Source: Staphylococcus haemolyticus (GTDB lineage Bacteria; Bacillota; Bacilli; Staphylococcales; Staphylococcaceae). From it: a stretch of DNA of 64,000 bases. The stretch lies in NCBI RefSeq assembly GCF_006094395.1, contig NZ_CP035291.1:186001-250000 (forward strand), in the 5' to 3' direction. The position numbers and the translations under genes were made by a program. The notes under the pieces are model-generated. The model saw only the letters and a program-made list of their open reading frames with translations. It made no database searches and was not told the origin of the DNA. Every line of letters begins with the position of its first letter. The first letter of the stretch is position 1. Of the stretch, positions 44,336 to 53,728 are shown in pieces.

Positions 44336-45890
44336 TATTAGACACCTTCAACTTATCGTAATTTATTGGTGCATCTGTTTGTCCTGAGAACTCGAATTGT
44401 CTGATTTTAGGACTTGTCACAAAGGTCTCATTAGGATATGAAATAGGAACTATGAGATATTGCTGATCAATATAAGACGATAGTTTATTAAATGCGCGTT
44501 GTCGGTCATGCATGTTGATCATCGTCGGAAATTGCTTAATCATAGACGTTAAGGTTGTATCGTTTGCGAATACGCCAGGGCGTGAGCCATCTTGTTTAAA
44601 ACGTGCATTCAAGAAATTGTATGGCATTAGCGCATTTGTATATGTACGATAATAAATGAGATCAAAATCTTTACGCACCGTTAAAGTTTCATAATACGTT
44701 TGTGAATCTAAAATATTAATATCGAGTTTAATTCCTACTTTTTTAAGGTCTTGCTGCATGATTTCAGCTTTCGTCTTCCATTCTGGAAATTCATCCGTTT
44801 GGAGTGCGAGTTTAAGTGAAAGTATGTGATCATCCTTTTCGAAATAACCATCATTATTCATCTTATAACCTAAAGAGCAGATTAACGATTTAGAAGTCGA
44901 AGGCGAGTAAACATGGTCAGGTTGATTGTGAGCATTAACGTATTGAACATTCTGTTGAAATAGACCCTTCAGTTTCTTATCTGACGATAGGTCGTCTGTG
45001 TTAATCGCTTTACTAATCGCCTCTCGCATTGTCTTATCTTGTAAGATTTTATGCTGTGGATTAAATCCCATAAATTGCGTTTCTGTACTTGGCGACGTAT
45101 GTACAGAAAGTGCTTTGTTTCTATGAGATTCTTTCACTTGTTGTGGTGTCATCTGACCTAATGAACCACCTGTAATATCAATAGAGTGACTCTCGATCGC
45201 TAAGTGTCTTGAATCACTATCTTCTATAGATTGGAAAGTTAGATTGTAATTAAGTGGATGTCCATTGCGATAATATGTATTAGGTTGAAAACTCACAGTT
45301 TCATTTGTTGAATCTGCTACTTTGAATGGACCTGTGCCAATTGCTTTTTCAAATTTACCAGTTGTATTGCCACCTTTAACAGCGTGTGGACTCATAATGC
45401 GAAGCGGTCTAACTTGAGATAATTCATTTAATACTTGGTTTGACGGTGATTTTAACTCAATCTCAACAGTGTGTTTATCTTTTATTGTGATTGATTTTAA
45501 TTTATCTAACGTTTCCATAGGGTCAGTTGTATCCGTTGCCTTCGCACGTTCAATTGAGAATTTAACAGCCGATGCATCAAAATCAGACCCATCATTGAAT
45601 TTTACATTCTTCTTTAAATGAAATAGGTAGTGTTTACCGTCTTCTGAAGCTTCCCAAGATGTAGCAAGACCTGGTTCAATCTTGCCATTTTTACCATAAG
45701 TTACAAGCGGTTGATAGATAGCATTGTACACAGGCATAGGCGCATCAAAGCCTTGTGCATCTAGTTGATTTGTATTAAATTCACGAGGTAGTGAGACTTT
45801 AACCTCTTTGTTGTCATTATGATGCTGAGCACAGCCACTTAACATAAGCATCGCGCACATAGAAAGTGAATAGAATATGCGCTTTTTCAA
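44328..45890 (-). CDS. ABC substrate-binding lipoprotein, nickel/metallophore or peptide type (SBP family 5)
   Basis: A 520-residue lipoprotein. It starts with TTG behind GAAGG, and the lipobox is LMLSGC (Cys19). The body shows family 5 signs: YQPLVTYGKNGKIEPGLATSWE (~60), YLFHLKKNVKFNDGSDF (~88) and AIGTGPFKV (~183). This family includes NikA, CntA and OppA. The length and one-operon order A-B-C-D-F fit nickel or staphylopine-type importers, but no cntKLM synthesis genes are nearby, so the ligand is unresolved. It has its own promoter region after the pcp terminator. Confidence 0.88.
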   Translation of the reverse strand: MKKRIFYSLSMCAMLMLSGCAQHHNDNKEVKVSLPREFNTNQLDAQGFDAPMPVYNAIYQPLVTYGKNGKIEPGLATSWEASEDGKHYLFHLKKNVKFNDGSDFDASAVKFSIERAKATDTTDPMETLDKLKSITIKDKHTVEIELKSPSNQVLNELSQVRPLRIMSPHAVKGGNTTGKFEKAIGTGPFKVADSTNETVSFQPNTYYRNGHPLNYNLTFQSIEDSDSRHLAIESHSIDITGGSLGQMTPQQVKESHRNKALSVHTSPSTETQFMGFNPQHKILQDKTMREAISKAINTDDLSSDKKLKGLFQQNVQYVNAHNQPDHVYSPSTSKSLICSLGYKMNNDGYFEKDDHILSLKLALQTDEFPEWKTKAEIMQQDLKKVGIKLDINILDSQTYYETLTVRKDFDLIYYRTYTNALMPYNFLNARFKQDGSRPGVFANDTTLTSMIKQFPTMINMHDRQRAFNKLSSYIDQQYLIVPISYPNETFVTSPKIRQFEFSGQTDAPINYDKLKVSNND

Positions 45891-46056
45891 TGTTTTACCT
45901 TCTTTCCATTGTATTCATCATTATTTTTTATAATAGAGTTTAGTTATTGGAAATTATTTTTCCATCAATAGACATTATTATATGATACACCCTATACAAA
46001 TTCTTTGAAATGATAAATTTGTGAATAGATATGTAGAGGTTTTCCAATTTTGAAAA

Positions 46057-46086
46057 TAAAAAAAGAGGGTGGGGACCCTCTTTTTA
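46057..46086 (-). terminator. Terminator of the DUF969-DUF979-pcp operon
   Basis: On the minus strand GAGGGTCCCCACCCTC forms a compact stem followed by a T run. Confidence 0.85.
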
Positions 46087-46722
46087 ATGTGTTTCTCCTA
46101 GTGCAACTTTGGCGTCGTCTTCTTTAGAAATGGCTTTAATAGCGGCTGTTAAACCTTTCGCAATTGTTTCAATAGACATCGACGGTTTCTCAGGCTTATC
46201 TGTCACTTGTTCAGGGATAAATGGTACATGAATAAAACCGAATAATAACCCTGGATAAGACTTGTCAGCGAGATAACCTAATTGGTATAAGACATGGTTA
46301 CAAACAAATGTGCCTGCTGTATTCGATAAGCTTGCAGGGACGCCTGCTGCTTTAATCGCTTCCGTCATCGTTTTAACAGGTAAGTTTGAGAAGTAGGCAG
46401 GTGCGCCATCTTCTTGAATGGCCACATCAATAGGCTGATTACCTTTGTTGTCAGGAATACGTGCATCGTCGATATTGATACCTACACGCTCAGGAGTAAG
46501 GTCATAACGACCTCCAGCTTGACCAATAGACAAGACCACATCGTAATTGCCATTTGCTAACTCTTTATCAATGACGTCTTTAGATTCATGAAAGACGGTT
46601 GGAATTTCTAACTTTGAAATGGTATGTTCGCCAATCGTATTCTCCAATTGCTTTACTGCCTCTAATGCAGGATTTATCTTTTCACCGCCAAATGGATCAA
46701 ATGCTGTAACTAAAATTTTCAT
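46084..46722 (-). CDS. pcp: Pyrrolidone-carboxylate (pyroglutamyl) peptidase I
   Basis: A 212-residue cytosolic cysteine peptidase removing N-terminal 5-oxoproline from peptides. [40 protein letters not shown] with the catalytic Glu (~80), [14 protein letters not shown] with the catalytic Cys (~144) and [12 protein letters not shown] with the His (~168) are all present. It is the last gene of an operon with two membrane proteins (DUF969, DUF979), suggesting coupled transport of its product or substrate. Confidence 0.96.
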   Translation of the reverse strand: MKILVTAFDPFGGEKINPALEAVKQLENTIGEHTISKLEIPTVFHESKDVIDKELANGNYDVVLSIGQAGGRYDLTPERVGINIDDARIPDNKGNQPIDVAIQEDGAPAYFSNLPVKTMTEAIKAAGVPASLSNTAGTFVCNHVLYQLGYLADKSYPGLLFGFIHVPFIPEQVTDKPEKPSMSIETIAKGLTAAIKAISKEDDAKVALGETH

Positions 46723-46746
46723 TATTCATTTCCTCCTTAGAATTAT

Positions 46747-47673
46747 TTAAAATGCCCAGAAATACATTAGAGCGATGTGAATTACTATAAGTGCTAATGC
46801 TATAGGTGCTTGTGCTTTAATAACGCCAAATTCTTGTTTCATCTCAAGTAGTGCAACTGGTAATGTGTTGAAATTTGCTGCCATAGGTGTAAGTAATGTA
46901 CCACAGAATCCACCAGTCATGGCAAGCGCACCTGCAACGATTGGATCGCCACCTTGTGCAATAACGAATGGAATACCAATACTTGCTGTTATAACAGTAA
47001 ATGCTGCGAAAGCATTTCCCATAAGCATTGTAAAAAGAACCATCCCTAATATATAAGCAATTGCGCCTATTAAATGGTTGCCTTCAGGTAAAAATGAAGA
47101 GATACCTTTTGAAATGACTTGACCCACACCACTTGCAGTAAAGAGTACGCCAAGTGCAGCTAAGAATTGTGGTAATATACCTGTCGTTCCAACTTGTTGC
47201 GTTAATCGGTCACTGTCATACAATGTGTAAGATAATTTTGGCTTGATAATTAGTAGTGCTGCGATTAATCCCACAATTGATGAAATACCTAAACCGATGG
47301 CACCGCCAAGTGGAGTCCAGTTTGAAACAACTACTGCTACCACAGCTAAGACAATTGCAGGAATGAAAAGTTTATTTCCATATTTAGCAGAACCTTTTTC
47401 AACTTCTTTATCATTAACATCGATAATATTTTTTATTTTCACTTGTCTGAAAAGTGTTAACGCACCCATTGCTAAAACTAGAAGACCATTAATTGCATCT
47501 GGTATGTAAGGACCTCCTATAAATAAAATAGCTAAAATGGTCCAAAATGCTGCTGTACCTAAACTTTTAGATTTATCTTGTGAACGTAAAGCGCGATAAG
47601 CTGTATATAAAAATTGAAGTCCAATCAGTATGTAAAATATTTCTAAAATATGGTTTAAAGTTGCTTCACTCAT
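46747..47673 (-). CDS. DUF979 family membrane protein
   Basis: A 308-residue polytopic protein of DUF979, which in Firmicutes regularly follows DUF969 and often adjoins pyroglutamyl peptidase or 5-oxoprolinase genes. About nine helices; a conserved loop reads MGNAFAAFTVITASIGIPF near residue 222, then TGGFCGTLLTPMAANFN. With DUF969 it probably makes a two-subunit permease, the likely cargo being 5-oxoproline or pyroglutamyl peptides; this is from context only. It overlaps DUF969 by 8 bases. Confidence 0.9.
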   Translation of the reverse strand: MSEATLNHILEIFYILIGLQFLYTAYRALRSQDKSKSLGTAAFWTILAILFIGGPYIPDAINGLLVLAMGALTLFRQVKIKNIIDVNDKEVEKGSAKYGNKLFIPAIVLAVVAVVVSNWTPLGGAIGLGISSIVGLIAALLIIKPKLSYTLYDSDRLTQQVGTTGILPQFLAALGVLFTASGVGQVISKGISSFLPEGNHLIGAIAYILGMVLFTMLMGNAFAAFTVITASIGIPFVIAQGGDPIVAGALAMTGGFCGTLLTPMAANFNTLPVALLEMKQEFGVIKAQAPIALALIVIHIALMYFWAF

Positions 47674-48370
47674 GATTTTTCACCTCATTATTTCCATATT
47701 TTTTATTGAAGTAACGATCGAGTAAAATATTTTTAATCCAAACTAAAATAAGTGTGATGATAGCAACAGGAATTGAAGCGAGCACTAAACTCATTGCATT
47801 CACTTTGATGTCTAAAGATTGGAAAGTCCCAACCATCAATAACACACCAGCAGCACCAACAAATAAGTTTTGTCCAAAGAAATTACCATAATTTTCCATG
47901 GCAGATGCTTCGGCTTTTAGTTTTTCAATATCTTTCTCATCGATGTCTTTATCAGTAAGATTGTAACGTGTTCGAAGTGCACCTTGAACCATAGGGTTAA
48001 TTAAAGGTCGAACAAATTGAGGATGACCACCGATACGTATTGATGCTACGCCAGCGATTTCACGAATAATTAAATATAAAGTAAGAAGGCGACCGGTTGT
48101 TATTTTCTTAACGTTACTAATTAGTTTAGAAGCTTGTTGCTTCAAACCAAAACGTTCAATTAAACCGACCATAGGCAGTGTAAGCATAAATAAAGTTACA
48201 AGACGTTGATCTACAAAGGCTTTTCCAAGTGTTGAAAGTACTTCAACGATATCCATACCGGCAACTAAACCAGTGACTACTGCTGCAATTAAAATAATTG
48301 CGATAGTGTCAAACTTAAGAATGAAGCCGATGATTATGATTAAAATACCAATCAATTTAATCCATTCCAT
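47666..48370 (-). CDS. DUF969 family membrane protein
   Basis: A 234-residue polytopic protein, first gene of the DUF969-DUF979-pcp operon. LFMLTLPMVGLIERFGLKQQA near residue 61 and SIRIGGHPQFVRPLINPMVQ near 110 are the family's conserved loops. A central charged stretch (DKDIDEKDIEKLKAEASAME) lies on the cytosolic face. It has AAGGAGTG upstream and no other gene for 350 bases. It is thought to act with DUF979. Confidence 0.9.
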   Translation of the reverse strand: MEWIKLIGILIIIIGFILKFDTIAIILIAAVVTGLVAGMDIVEVLSTLGKAFVDQRLVTLFMLTLPMVGLIERFGLKQQASKLISNVKKITTGRLLTLYLIIREIAGVASIRIGGHPQFVRPLINPMVQGALRTRYNLTDKDIDEKDIEKLKAEASAMENYGNFFGQNLFVGAAGVLLMVGTFQSLDIKVNAMSLVLASIPVAIITLILVWIKNILLDRYFNKKYGNNEVKNHE

Positions 48371-48668
48371 AAAAGCACTCCTTAACAGTTATTCAAATTA
48401 ACCTTTAATATTTAATTGATGCGATTCAGAGATATAGTTAATGTCTGTAACCATATCTAATTAATATGTAAAAGATAAATGAATAACAGATGTAATTTTC
48501 TTAATATTAACACAACGAAAATTGCTATTAAAGTGAATTTAAAATAAATTGAATAATATTTTGAAATTGTATAGTTTGAAAAATTTAATGGAGTAATTAA
48601 ACATTTAAAGAAAATGGTATTATCCTATATACATTGTTTGCGGGCATGATATAATATCTTAGGTCAGA
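48371..48668. other. Divergent promoter region without a gene
   Basis: About 300 A/T-rich bases between the divergent DUF969 and MFS genes. TATAAT at 48650-48655 is the likely -10 box of the MFS gene; I see no clear -35 element and no structured RNA. Confidence 0.5.
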
Positions 48669-48683
48669 TGAGAATAATTCTCA
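48669..48683. promoter_or_regulatory. Fur-like 7-1-7 palindrome before the MFS gene
   Basis: TGAGAATAATTCTCA is a perfect 7-1-7 inverted repeat, differing symmetrically from TGATAATNATTATCA at two positions. It lies just after the predicted transcription start (-10 TATAAT at 48650), a repressor-like position. It resembles the boxes at 25814 and 51150. Confidence 0.55.
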
Positions 48684-48721
48684 ATGGCTATTTTATTATA
48701 TCAGTAAAGGAAGTGTCAGAT

Positions 48722-50098
48722 GTGAGTTCACATCAAAGTAGGTTCGACGGTAAATTAATCATTGCAGCTAGTTTTGCAGTGTTAACATATTGGTTGTTTG
48801 CGCAATCATTTATAAATATTGGTTCTAGTCTACAAAAGACATTTGGTGCTGCAGATTCTACACTTAACCTATCTATCAGCCTTGTATCATTCGTTACAGG
48901 TATTTTCATGGTGGGTGCAGGAGATATTGCAGATAAAGTTGGAAACCTCAAGATGACAATAATAGGTCTCGTCTTTAGTATTATTGGTTGCCTTAGTCTT
49001 ATTATTGTTCCTGTCACGCCATTCTTAGTTATTGGGCGCATTTTTCAAGGCCTATCAGCTGCCGTATTACTACCTTCTACAATTGGCTTAGTATCAGATA
49101 ACTTTAAAGGTCAATCACTCCGTAAAGCTTATAGTTTTATGATGATTGCGACAGTTGGCGGAATAGGATTTTCTTCCTATGTCGGTGGTCTTATTTCTAG
49201 CTTTTTAAGTTGGCAATTTATTTTTGTTATTTCTATCGCTTTATCAATTATTGCGATTTTTATTTTAAGTCGTAGAAAAGAAGTGCCACGTCAAGAACGT
49301 GATCACCAGCCCTTCGATTATGTAGGCATGGTGATTTTTGGCGTAATTATCGCTTGCTTAATGCTATTGATGACTCAAGGTTTTACATATGGTTTGACAA
49401 GTCGATTCACGTTAACTGTTGCAATCGTTGGTCTCATTGCTTTAGTTGTATTTTATATTTTTGAAAAAGGCAGACCCACACCATTTATTGATTTTTCAAT
49501 TGTAAAAAATCGAGCATTTCTGGGCTCAACAATCAATAATTTTGTGCTTAACACTGGGGTAGGTACCACAGTCGTCTTCAATGGTTACGCTCAAAAACAA
49601 TTTGGTATGAGCGAAGCACAAACTGGTTTGGTTACAGTGCCGTATGTCTTCATGGCGATAGCGATGATACGCTTAGGTGAAAAAGCAATTCAAAAATATG
49701 GCGGTAAAAGTATGTTAATTGCAGGGCCACTATTTCCAGCAATTGGTATCATTCTAATTAGCTTCACTTTCTTATCGCCAAGTTGGTATGTAGGTATTGT
49801 AACTTTCGCATTTGTTGTATGTGCGATTGGTAATGGGTTAGTTGCTACACCTGGCTTAACGATTGCAGTATTCAACATGCCAGAAGAGAAAGTGAGCTTT
49901 GCGACAGGTTTATATAAGATGGGCGCTACACTCGGAGGAGCCTTTGGTATCGCGTTAAATACGACCGTATTTACAGTATGCCAACAATTCTATTCAGTAG
50001 AAATGTCAGCAATGATTTCATTCTTAGTCGGGGCAATTATTATGATACTTGGACTTATATCAGCATTTATTCTGATTCCTAAAAATGTTAAAGCATAA
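48722..50098 (+). CDS. MFS drug-efflux transporter, 14-helix DHA2 type
   Basis: A 458-residue transporter from GTG 48722, behind AAAGGAAG; the frame extends to 48668 through the operator-like box, so the later start is preferred. GAGDIADKVGNLKMTIIGL near residue 63 is MFS motif A, and GRIFQGLSAAVLLPSTIGLV (~105) is typical of QacA/TetK-like H+ antiporters. About fourteen helices are visible. The substrate (drug, dye or a cell metabolite) cannot be told. It ends at a bidirectional terminator. Confidence 0.88.
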   Translation: MSSHQSRFDGKLIIAASFAVLTYWLFAQSFINIGSSLQKTFGAADSTLNLSISLVSFVTGIFMVGAGDIADKVGNLKMTIIGLVFSIIGCLSLIIVPVTPFLVIGRIFQGLSAAVLLPSTIGLVSDNFKGQSLRKAYSFMMIATVGGIGFSSYVGGLISSFLSWQFIFVISIALSIIAIFILSRRKEVPRQERDHQPFDYVGMVIFGVIIACLMLLMTQGFTYGLTSRFTLTVAIVGLIALVVFYIFEKGRPTPFIDFSIVKNRAFLGSTINNFVLNTGVGTTVVFNGYAQKQFGMSEAQTGLVTVPYVFMAIAMIRLGEKAIQKYGGKSMLIAGPLFPAIGIILISFTFLSPSWYVGIVTFAFVVCAIGNGLVATPGLTIAVFNMPEEKVSFATGLYKMGATLGGAFGIALNTTVFTVCQQFYSVEMSAMISFLVGAIIMILGLISAFILIPKNVKA

Positions 50099-50100
50099 TA

Positions 50101-50142
50101 AAAACAAGCGTGGCTTTTTAATCAGTCACGCTTGTTTGTTTA
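50101..50142. terminator. Bidirectional terminator between convergent genes
   Basis: AACAAGCGTG and CACGCTTGTT form a 10-base-pair stem with a ~14-base loop and T/A-rich flanks. Confidence 0.85.
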
Positions 50143-50149
50143 TATATAA

Positions 50150-51124
50150 TTAATTTACTTTATCGGTAGACAATCCTTGCGTAATCGGATCAAATATAAC
50201 TAAATCGTCGCTATTTAATAACTCCTCAGTTAATTGTAATTCAGCAATACGATTAGAATTATAGTATTTCACATACAATGTGCGCGATGTTAAGTTGAAT
50301 ACAGTTTGGTACAGCGTATAGTGGAATTCATCTTCAGAAGGTCGAACTGCACCTTTAGGAATGCTTACACTATCAAGAATTCTAAACGCATCTAATACTG
50401 CATCATCACCATCGTCAGGCAACATATTACTTACAAGATAAGCTGCTCTTACATAACGTTCTGCTGACGTATAACCACCTGGTAGTCCAGAGGTACCACT
50501 TTCATTGCCGATATATAAATTTTTATAGCGTTTATATTGTGGTTTGTAAGGCGTCACATTCGCATAATTCTTCAAGTTCTCGTAATGCCAATTTAAATCA
50601 GGGCTATTTGTTAGTACACCGACTGGATTATCATGAAGGACAATGCGACCTTCTACAAACGTAATCTCTGCAGTTCGGCCTGTCGCGTCCGATACATGAT
50701 AATGTAATGGCGGCGCTTCATTAATATCATTCAATGTATGTGCAACGACATTAACTTGGTCTGCTTGTTCAATAAGTTCCTCAATCGTTTTGTTGTAACC
50801 AAGTACCCATGTTAATACTTCAGTTTGTGAAATATTGATGTATCCATCGTGTATTTTATTAGCGTATGAGGCATAACCACGGTCATATTGATTAGATATT
50901 GCGAGGCCATGCTCATTTACACCGTCTCCGAAAATAAAGCCTTCCATATCAGAACCGGCACCAGTAAAACCATACGTCGTTGTACCTTTATAATCTACAC
51001 GAGATTCCCAATAGTAGTGACGTGGTTGCACAGCAGGATGTCCAGTTAATGGATAGTCATAGTCCATCGTACGTCCTAAAATAACGTCACCGTTTTTAGC
51101 TTGAAACGTAAAACCTGTACACAT
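50150..51124 (-). CDS. Choloylglycine hydrolase / penicillin V acylase family (linear amide C-N hydrolase)
   Basis: A 324-residue Ntn-hydrolase. The start must be ATG 51124, since Cys2 (MCTGFTF) becomes the catalytic N-terminal nucleophile; GGAGG lies upstream. Arg18 and Asp21 in GRTMDYD, VGVLTNSPDLNWH with the conserved Asn (~175) and SAERYVRA with the catalytic Arg (~232) complete the site. The family deconjugates bile salts, cleaves penicillin V or cleaves acyl-homoserine-type amides; the substrate here is unknown. It follows an MFS gene on the same strand, with a Fur-like box in the 52-base gap. Confidence 0.92.
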   Translation of the reverse strand: MCTGFTFQAKNGDVILGRTMDYDYPLTGHPAVQPRHYYWESRVDYKGTTTYGFTGAGSDMEGFIFGDGVNEHGLAISNQYDRGYASYANKIHDGYINISQTEVLTWVLGYNKTIEELIEQADQVNVVAHTLNDINEAPPLHYHVSDATGRTAEITFVEGRIVLHDNPVGVLTNSPDLNWHYENLKNYANVTPYKPQYKRYKNLYIGNESGTSGLPGGYTSAERYVRAAYLVSNMLPDDGDDAVLDAFRILDSVSIPKGAVRPSEDEFHYTLYQTVFNLTSRTLYVKYYNSNRIAELQLTEELLNSDDLVIFDPITQGLSTDKVN

Positions 51125-51149
51125 ATGTAGAAACCTCCAGTATTTAAAG

Positions 51150-51164
51150 TGAGAATTATTATCA
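51150..51164. promoter_or_regulatory. Fur-like box upstream of the choloylglycine-hydrolase-family gene
   Basis: TGAGAATTATTATCA, identical to the box at 25814-25828, lies between the MFS stop (51177) and the hydrolase start (51124). It is one base from the TGATAATNATTATCA pattern. Confidence 0.6.
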
Positions 51165-51176
51165 ATTATAAGATTT

Positions 51177-52379
51177 CTAATTATGCATTTCAATTTTTAA
51201 AGTTTTTCGGAAAAAGAGTCCTAAAATAAAAGTTACTATATACATACTAAAACAAATAATATAGGCCCAAGTAATACCGTAATAATCAACGATTATCGAA
51301 ATAATAAAAGTTCCTAAAGCGAAGAAAATGCTGTTAAATAAATTGTTTAATATGTATGTAGAAGTTAGAATTTCTTTTGGTGTGTTGCGCTGAATCATTG
51401 AATTTAGTGAAATATAACGCATGTCTTCGAAAATGCCCATAAATAATGAAAATAACAATGCGATCATTATTGAATGGTGAAGAATAAAACTTAAATTAAT
51501 AAATGCTAAAAGCAAAGGAACGTAAATAATTATTGGATAGTTTATTTGTGTGAAGAAACGATCCTTATGGTTTATCCATAGTCCTGCAATAATTGTGCCA
51601 CTAAAGAAAAGGGCATTGATTAGTCCAAACCAATAATCAGGGACATGTAAATAGGTTCTTGTATAAGTAAGAATGATAGCTGCTATCCATATGGTCGTTG
51701 CGAAAGATTCAAAAATAATAGAAATGTTTAAATACAAACTCAATTTATCACGATAATTATCACGAATAACAGCTTTAAAACTACTAAAAATATTTGCCTT
51801 CTCATTTTTGTAAATTTGACGTTCTGAAAGGCGTAAAATAAAAAAATAACTTATCATTTCAAGTACTAGCGCAAATAAAAATAAGTATTTCGCACCTATA
51901 AGACTCATTAAAATGCCGCCTAATGCCCACGTAGAAAGTTGAACAACACTACTCATCATATTCATTAAAGCGTTAGCAGATGTAATCGCATCTTTATTCT
52001 CAATAAAAGGAATCATTGAGTTCTTAATTGGGTTTGTAAAACCATCAAAAATAGCATTAAGAAAAAGTAAAACAAAAATAAAAATGGGAGATATGCCAAA
52101 TATTAATAAACCAGCGATACTTGCTAAACTTACTAATTTAAGACCTTGAAATATAGATAAGACTTGCTTTTGCGTAAAATATTGATAAATATAATTGGAA
52201 ATAAAACTACTCATAAAAATGCCAGATGTAAAGATAATGGGAATCATCGAGGCAGCGGTCGTTTTAGATGTGATATTAAAAACAATAGCAATAAGACCAA
52301 CAATTGTTAAAATATCACCAGTGTTAGCAAACAATTGACTATAAAACAGATGAAAGTAGTCTTTACTATGTTTTCTCAT
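51177..52379 (-). CDS. MFS transporter
   Basis: A ~400-residue, twelve-helix major-facilitator protein. I start at ATG 52379 (MRKHSKDYFHLFYSQ), spaced from GAGGTG. The LFYSQLFANTGDILTIVGLIAIVFN opening and the long basic central loop near residue 195 fit the MFS_3 group, which includes macrolide and siderophore exporters. No substrate motif is recognisable. It is upstream of the choloylglycine-hydrolase gene on the same strand, but a Fur-like box between them suggests that gene also has its own control. Confidence 0.85.
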   Translation of the reverse strand: MRKHSKDYFHLFYSQLFANTGDILTIVGLIAIVFNITSKTTAASMIPIIFTSGIFMSSFISNYIYQYFTQKQVLSIFQGLKLVSLASIAGLLIFGISPIFIFVLLFLNAIFDGFTNPIKNSMIPFIENKDAITSANALMNMMSSVVQLSTWALGGILMSLIGAKYLFLFALVLEMISYFFILRLSERQIYKNEKANIFSSFKAVIRDNYRDKLSLYLNISIIFESFATTIWIAAIILTYTRTYLHVPDYWFGLINALFFSGTIIAGLWINHKDRFFTQINYPIIIYVPLLLAFINLSFILHHSIMIALLFSLFMGIFEDMRYISLNSMIQRNTPKEILTSTYILNNLFNSIFFALGTFIISIIVDYYGITWAYIICFSMYIVTFILGLFFRKTLKIEMHN

Positions 52380-52436
52380 ATTGCCACACCTCAATAAAAC
52401 TTGTGATTTTACACTATTATAGCATTAGGTAGTCAT

Positions 52437-52479
52437 AAAAAATATCCCTTATGAGCTAATTAAATCTCATAAGGGATAT
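52437..52479 (-). terminator. Terminator of trhO
   Basis: ATATCCCTTATGAG and CTCATAAGGGATAT are perfect 14-base arms; on the minus strand a TTTTTT run follows. Confidence 0.93.
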
Positions 52480-52489
52480 GATTTAGATA

Positions 52490-53452
52490 TTAAGCATGTG
52501 CATGTTCTGGAACGTCTTTAAAGTTTTCTAAACGACGATTCCATTCTTCATCGCTAATGTTGTTTTTAGCTACATAACGGTTACGTTCATGTTTGGCACA
52601 GTCATATGAACAAGCACCAAGATATTTGTCTTCATTTTCTTCTGAAACAAGAATTTGCTTGTTACATTCAGGATTTGAACAGTTAATATATCGTTCGCAA
52701 GGTGTACCGTCAAAGTGTTCTTTACCGATAACTGTTTTCTCAACTTGGTTAACGTCAACGCTAATACGTTCATCGAAGACGTACATTTTACCGTCCCAAT
52801 ATTGACCTTTAGTTTCAGGGTCTTTACCGTAAGTTGCGATACCACCGTGTAGTTGTCCTACATTTTCGAAGCCTTCTTTAACTAACCAACCAGAGAATTT
52901 TTCGCAACGAATACCACCTGTACAATAAGTTACGATGTTTTTACCATCTAATTGATCTTTGTTCTCACGAATCCAGTCTGGTAAGTCTCTGAAACGTGTG
53001 ATATCAGGGCGAATGGCACCACGAAAGTGACCTAAATCAAATTCATAGTCATTACGAGCATCTAAGATGACAGTATCTTCATCTTCTAGTGCTTCTTTAA
53101 ATTCGCTAGGTGAATAATATTTACCAGTTGTAACACGTGGATCAACATCGTCTTCTAAACCTAAAGCAACGATTTCATTTCTTGGACGTACGTGCATTTT
53201 TTTGAAGGCATGGCCTTCAGCTTCATCAATTTTGAACGTCATATCTGCGAAACGCTCATCTGAATGCATATGTTCGATATATTTATCAGTATCTTCTTTC
53301 GTACCTGATAATGTACCATTGATACCTTCTGTAGAAACTAAAATTCTACCTTTTAAATTGTTTGATTTGCAGAATTCTAAGTGCTCAGCTGCAAATGTTT
53401 CAGGGTCATCAATTGTTGTGTATTTGTAATATAATAACACTCTATAATCCAT
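52490..53452 (-). CDS. trhO: Rhodanese-domain tRNA uridine(34) hydroxylase
   Basis: A 320-residue enzyme hydroxylating U34 of certain tRNAs towards ho5U-derived modifications (TrhO/YceA). Residues ~1-90 are the N-terminal UPF0176 domain ([15 protein letters not shown]), ~120-215 are a rhodanese domain with catalytic Cys177 ([16 protein letters not shown]), and ~245-285 are a Cys-rich tail ([17 protein letters not shown], then [10 protein letters not shown]), probably zinc-binding. It is monocistronic, with GAGGAG upstream and a strong terminator. Confidence 0.94.
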   Translation of the reverse strand: MDYRVLLYYKYTTIDDPETFAAEHLEFCKSNNLKGRILVSTEGINGTLSGTKEDTDKYIEHMHSDERFADMTFKIDEAEGHAFKKMHVRPRNEIVALGLEDDVDPRVTTGKYYSPSEFKEALEDEDTVILDARNDYEFDLGHFRGAIRPDITRFRDLPDWIRENKDQLDGKNIVTYCTGGIRCEKFSGWLVKEGFENVGQLHGGIATYGKDPETKGQYWDGKMYVFDERISVDVNQVEKTVIGKEHFDGTPCERYINCSNPECNKQILVSEENEDKYLGACSYDCAKHERNRYVAKNNISDEEWNRRLENFKDVPEHAHA

Positions 53453-53631
53453 TTTCTAATTCTCCTCTAAAAATTTATTTATCGTAAAGGCAAGCCGTAT
53501 CATTTAGTTATTCATTAATTTATCTTTTTATAAAAATCAACATTATATTATTTTACCAAATTTACAATAACTTTCAATATTTCGGTTTTGAAAATAGGGC
53601 AACAGACCTATGTTAGAAGTACAATTACTTT

Positions 53632-53647
53632 TTGAAAACGATTACAT
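53632..53647 (+). promoter_or_regulatory. cre site (CcpA) before drp35
   Basis: TTGAAAACGATTACAT matches WTGNNARCGNWWWCAW at all positions, 82 bases before the drp35 start. It suggests CcpA control in addition to the cell-wall stress response known for this gene. Confidence 0.75.
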
Positions 53648-53728
53648 GTAGTACGATAAGTAGAAAGTGAAGTAAAGGATTATAATGAATTAAGATTATA
53701 CTTTTCGAAAAGGGAGGAATTGTTAATT

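Noticed and set aside
45948-45964. TGGAAA-N5-TTTCCA inverted repeat before the ABC binding-protein gene
   Set aside because: Six-base arms of A/T-rich sequence without a second copy; could be an operator, but the evidence is too thin.
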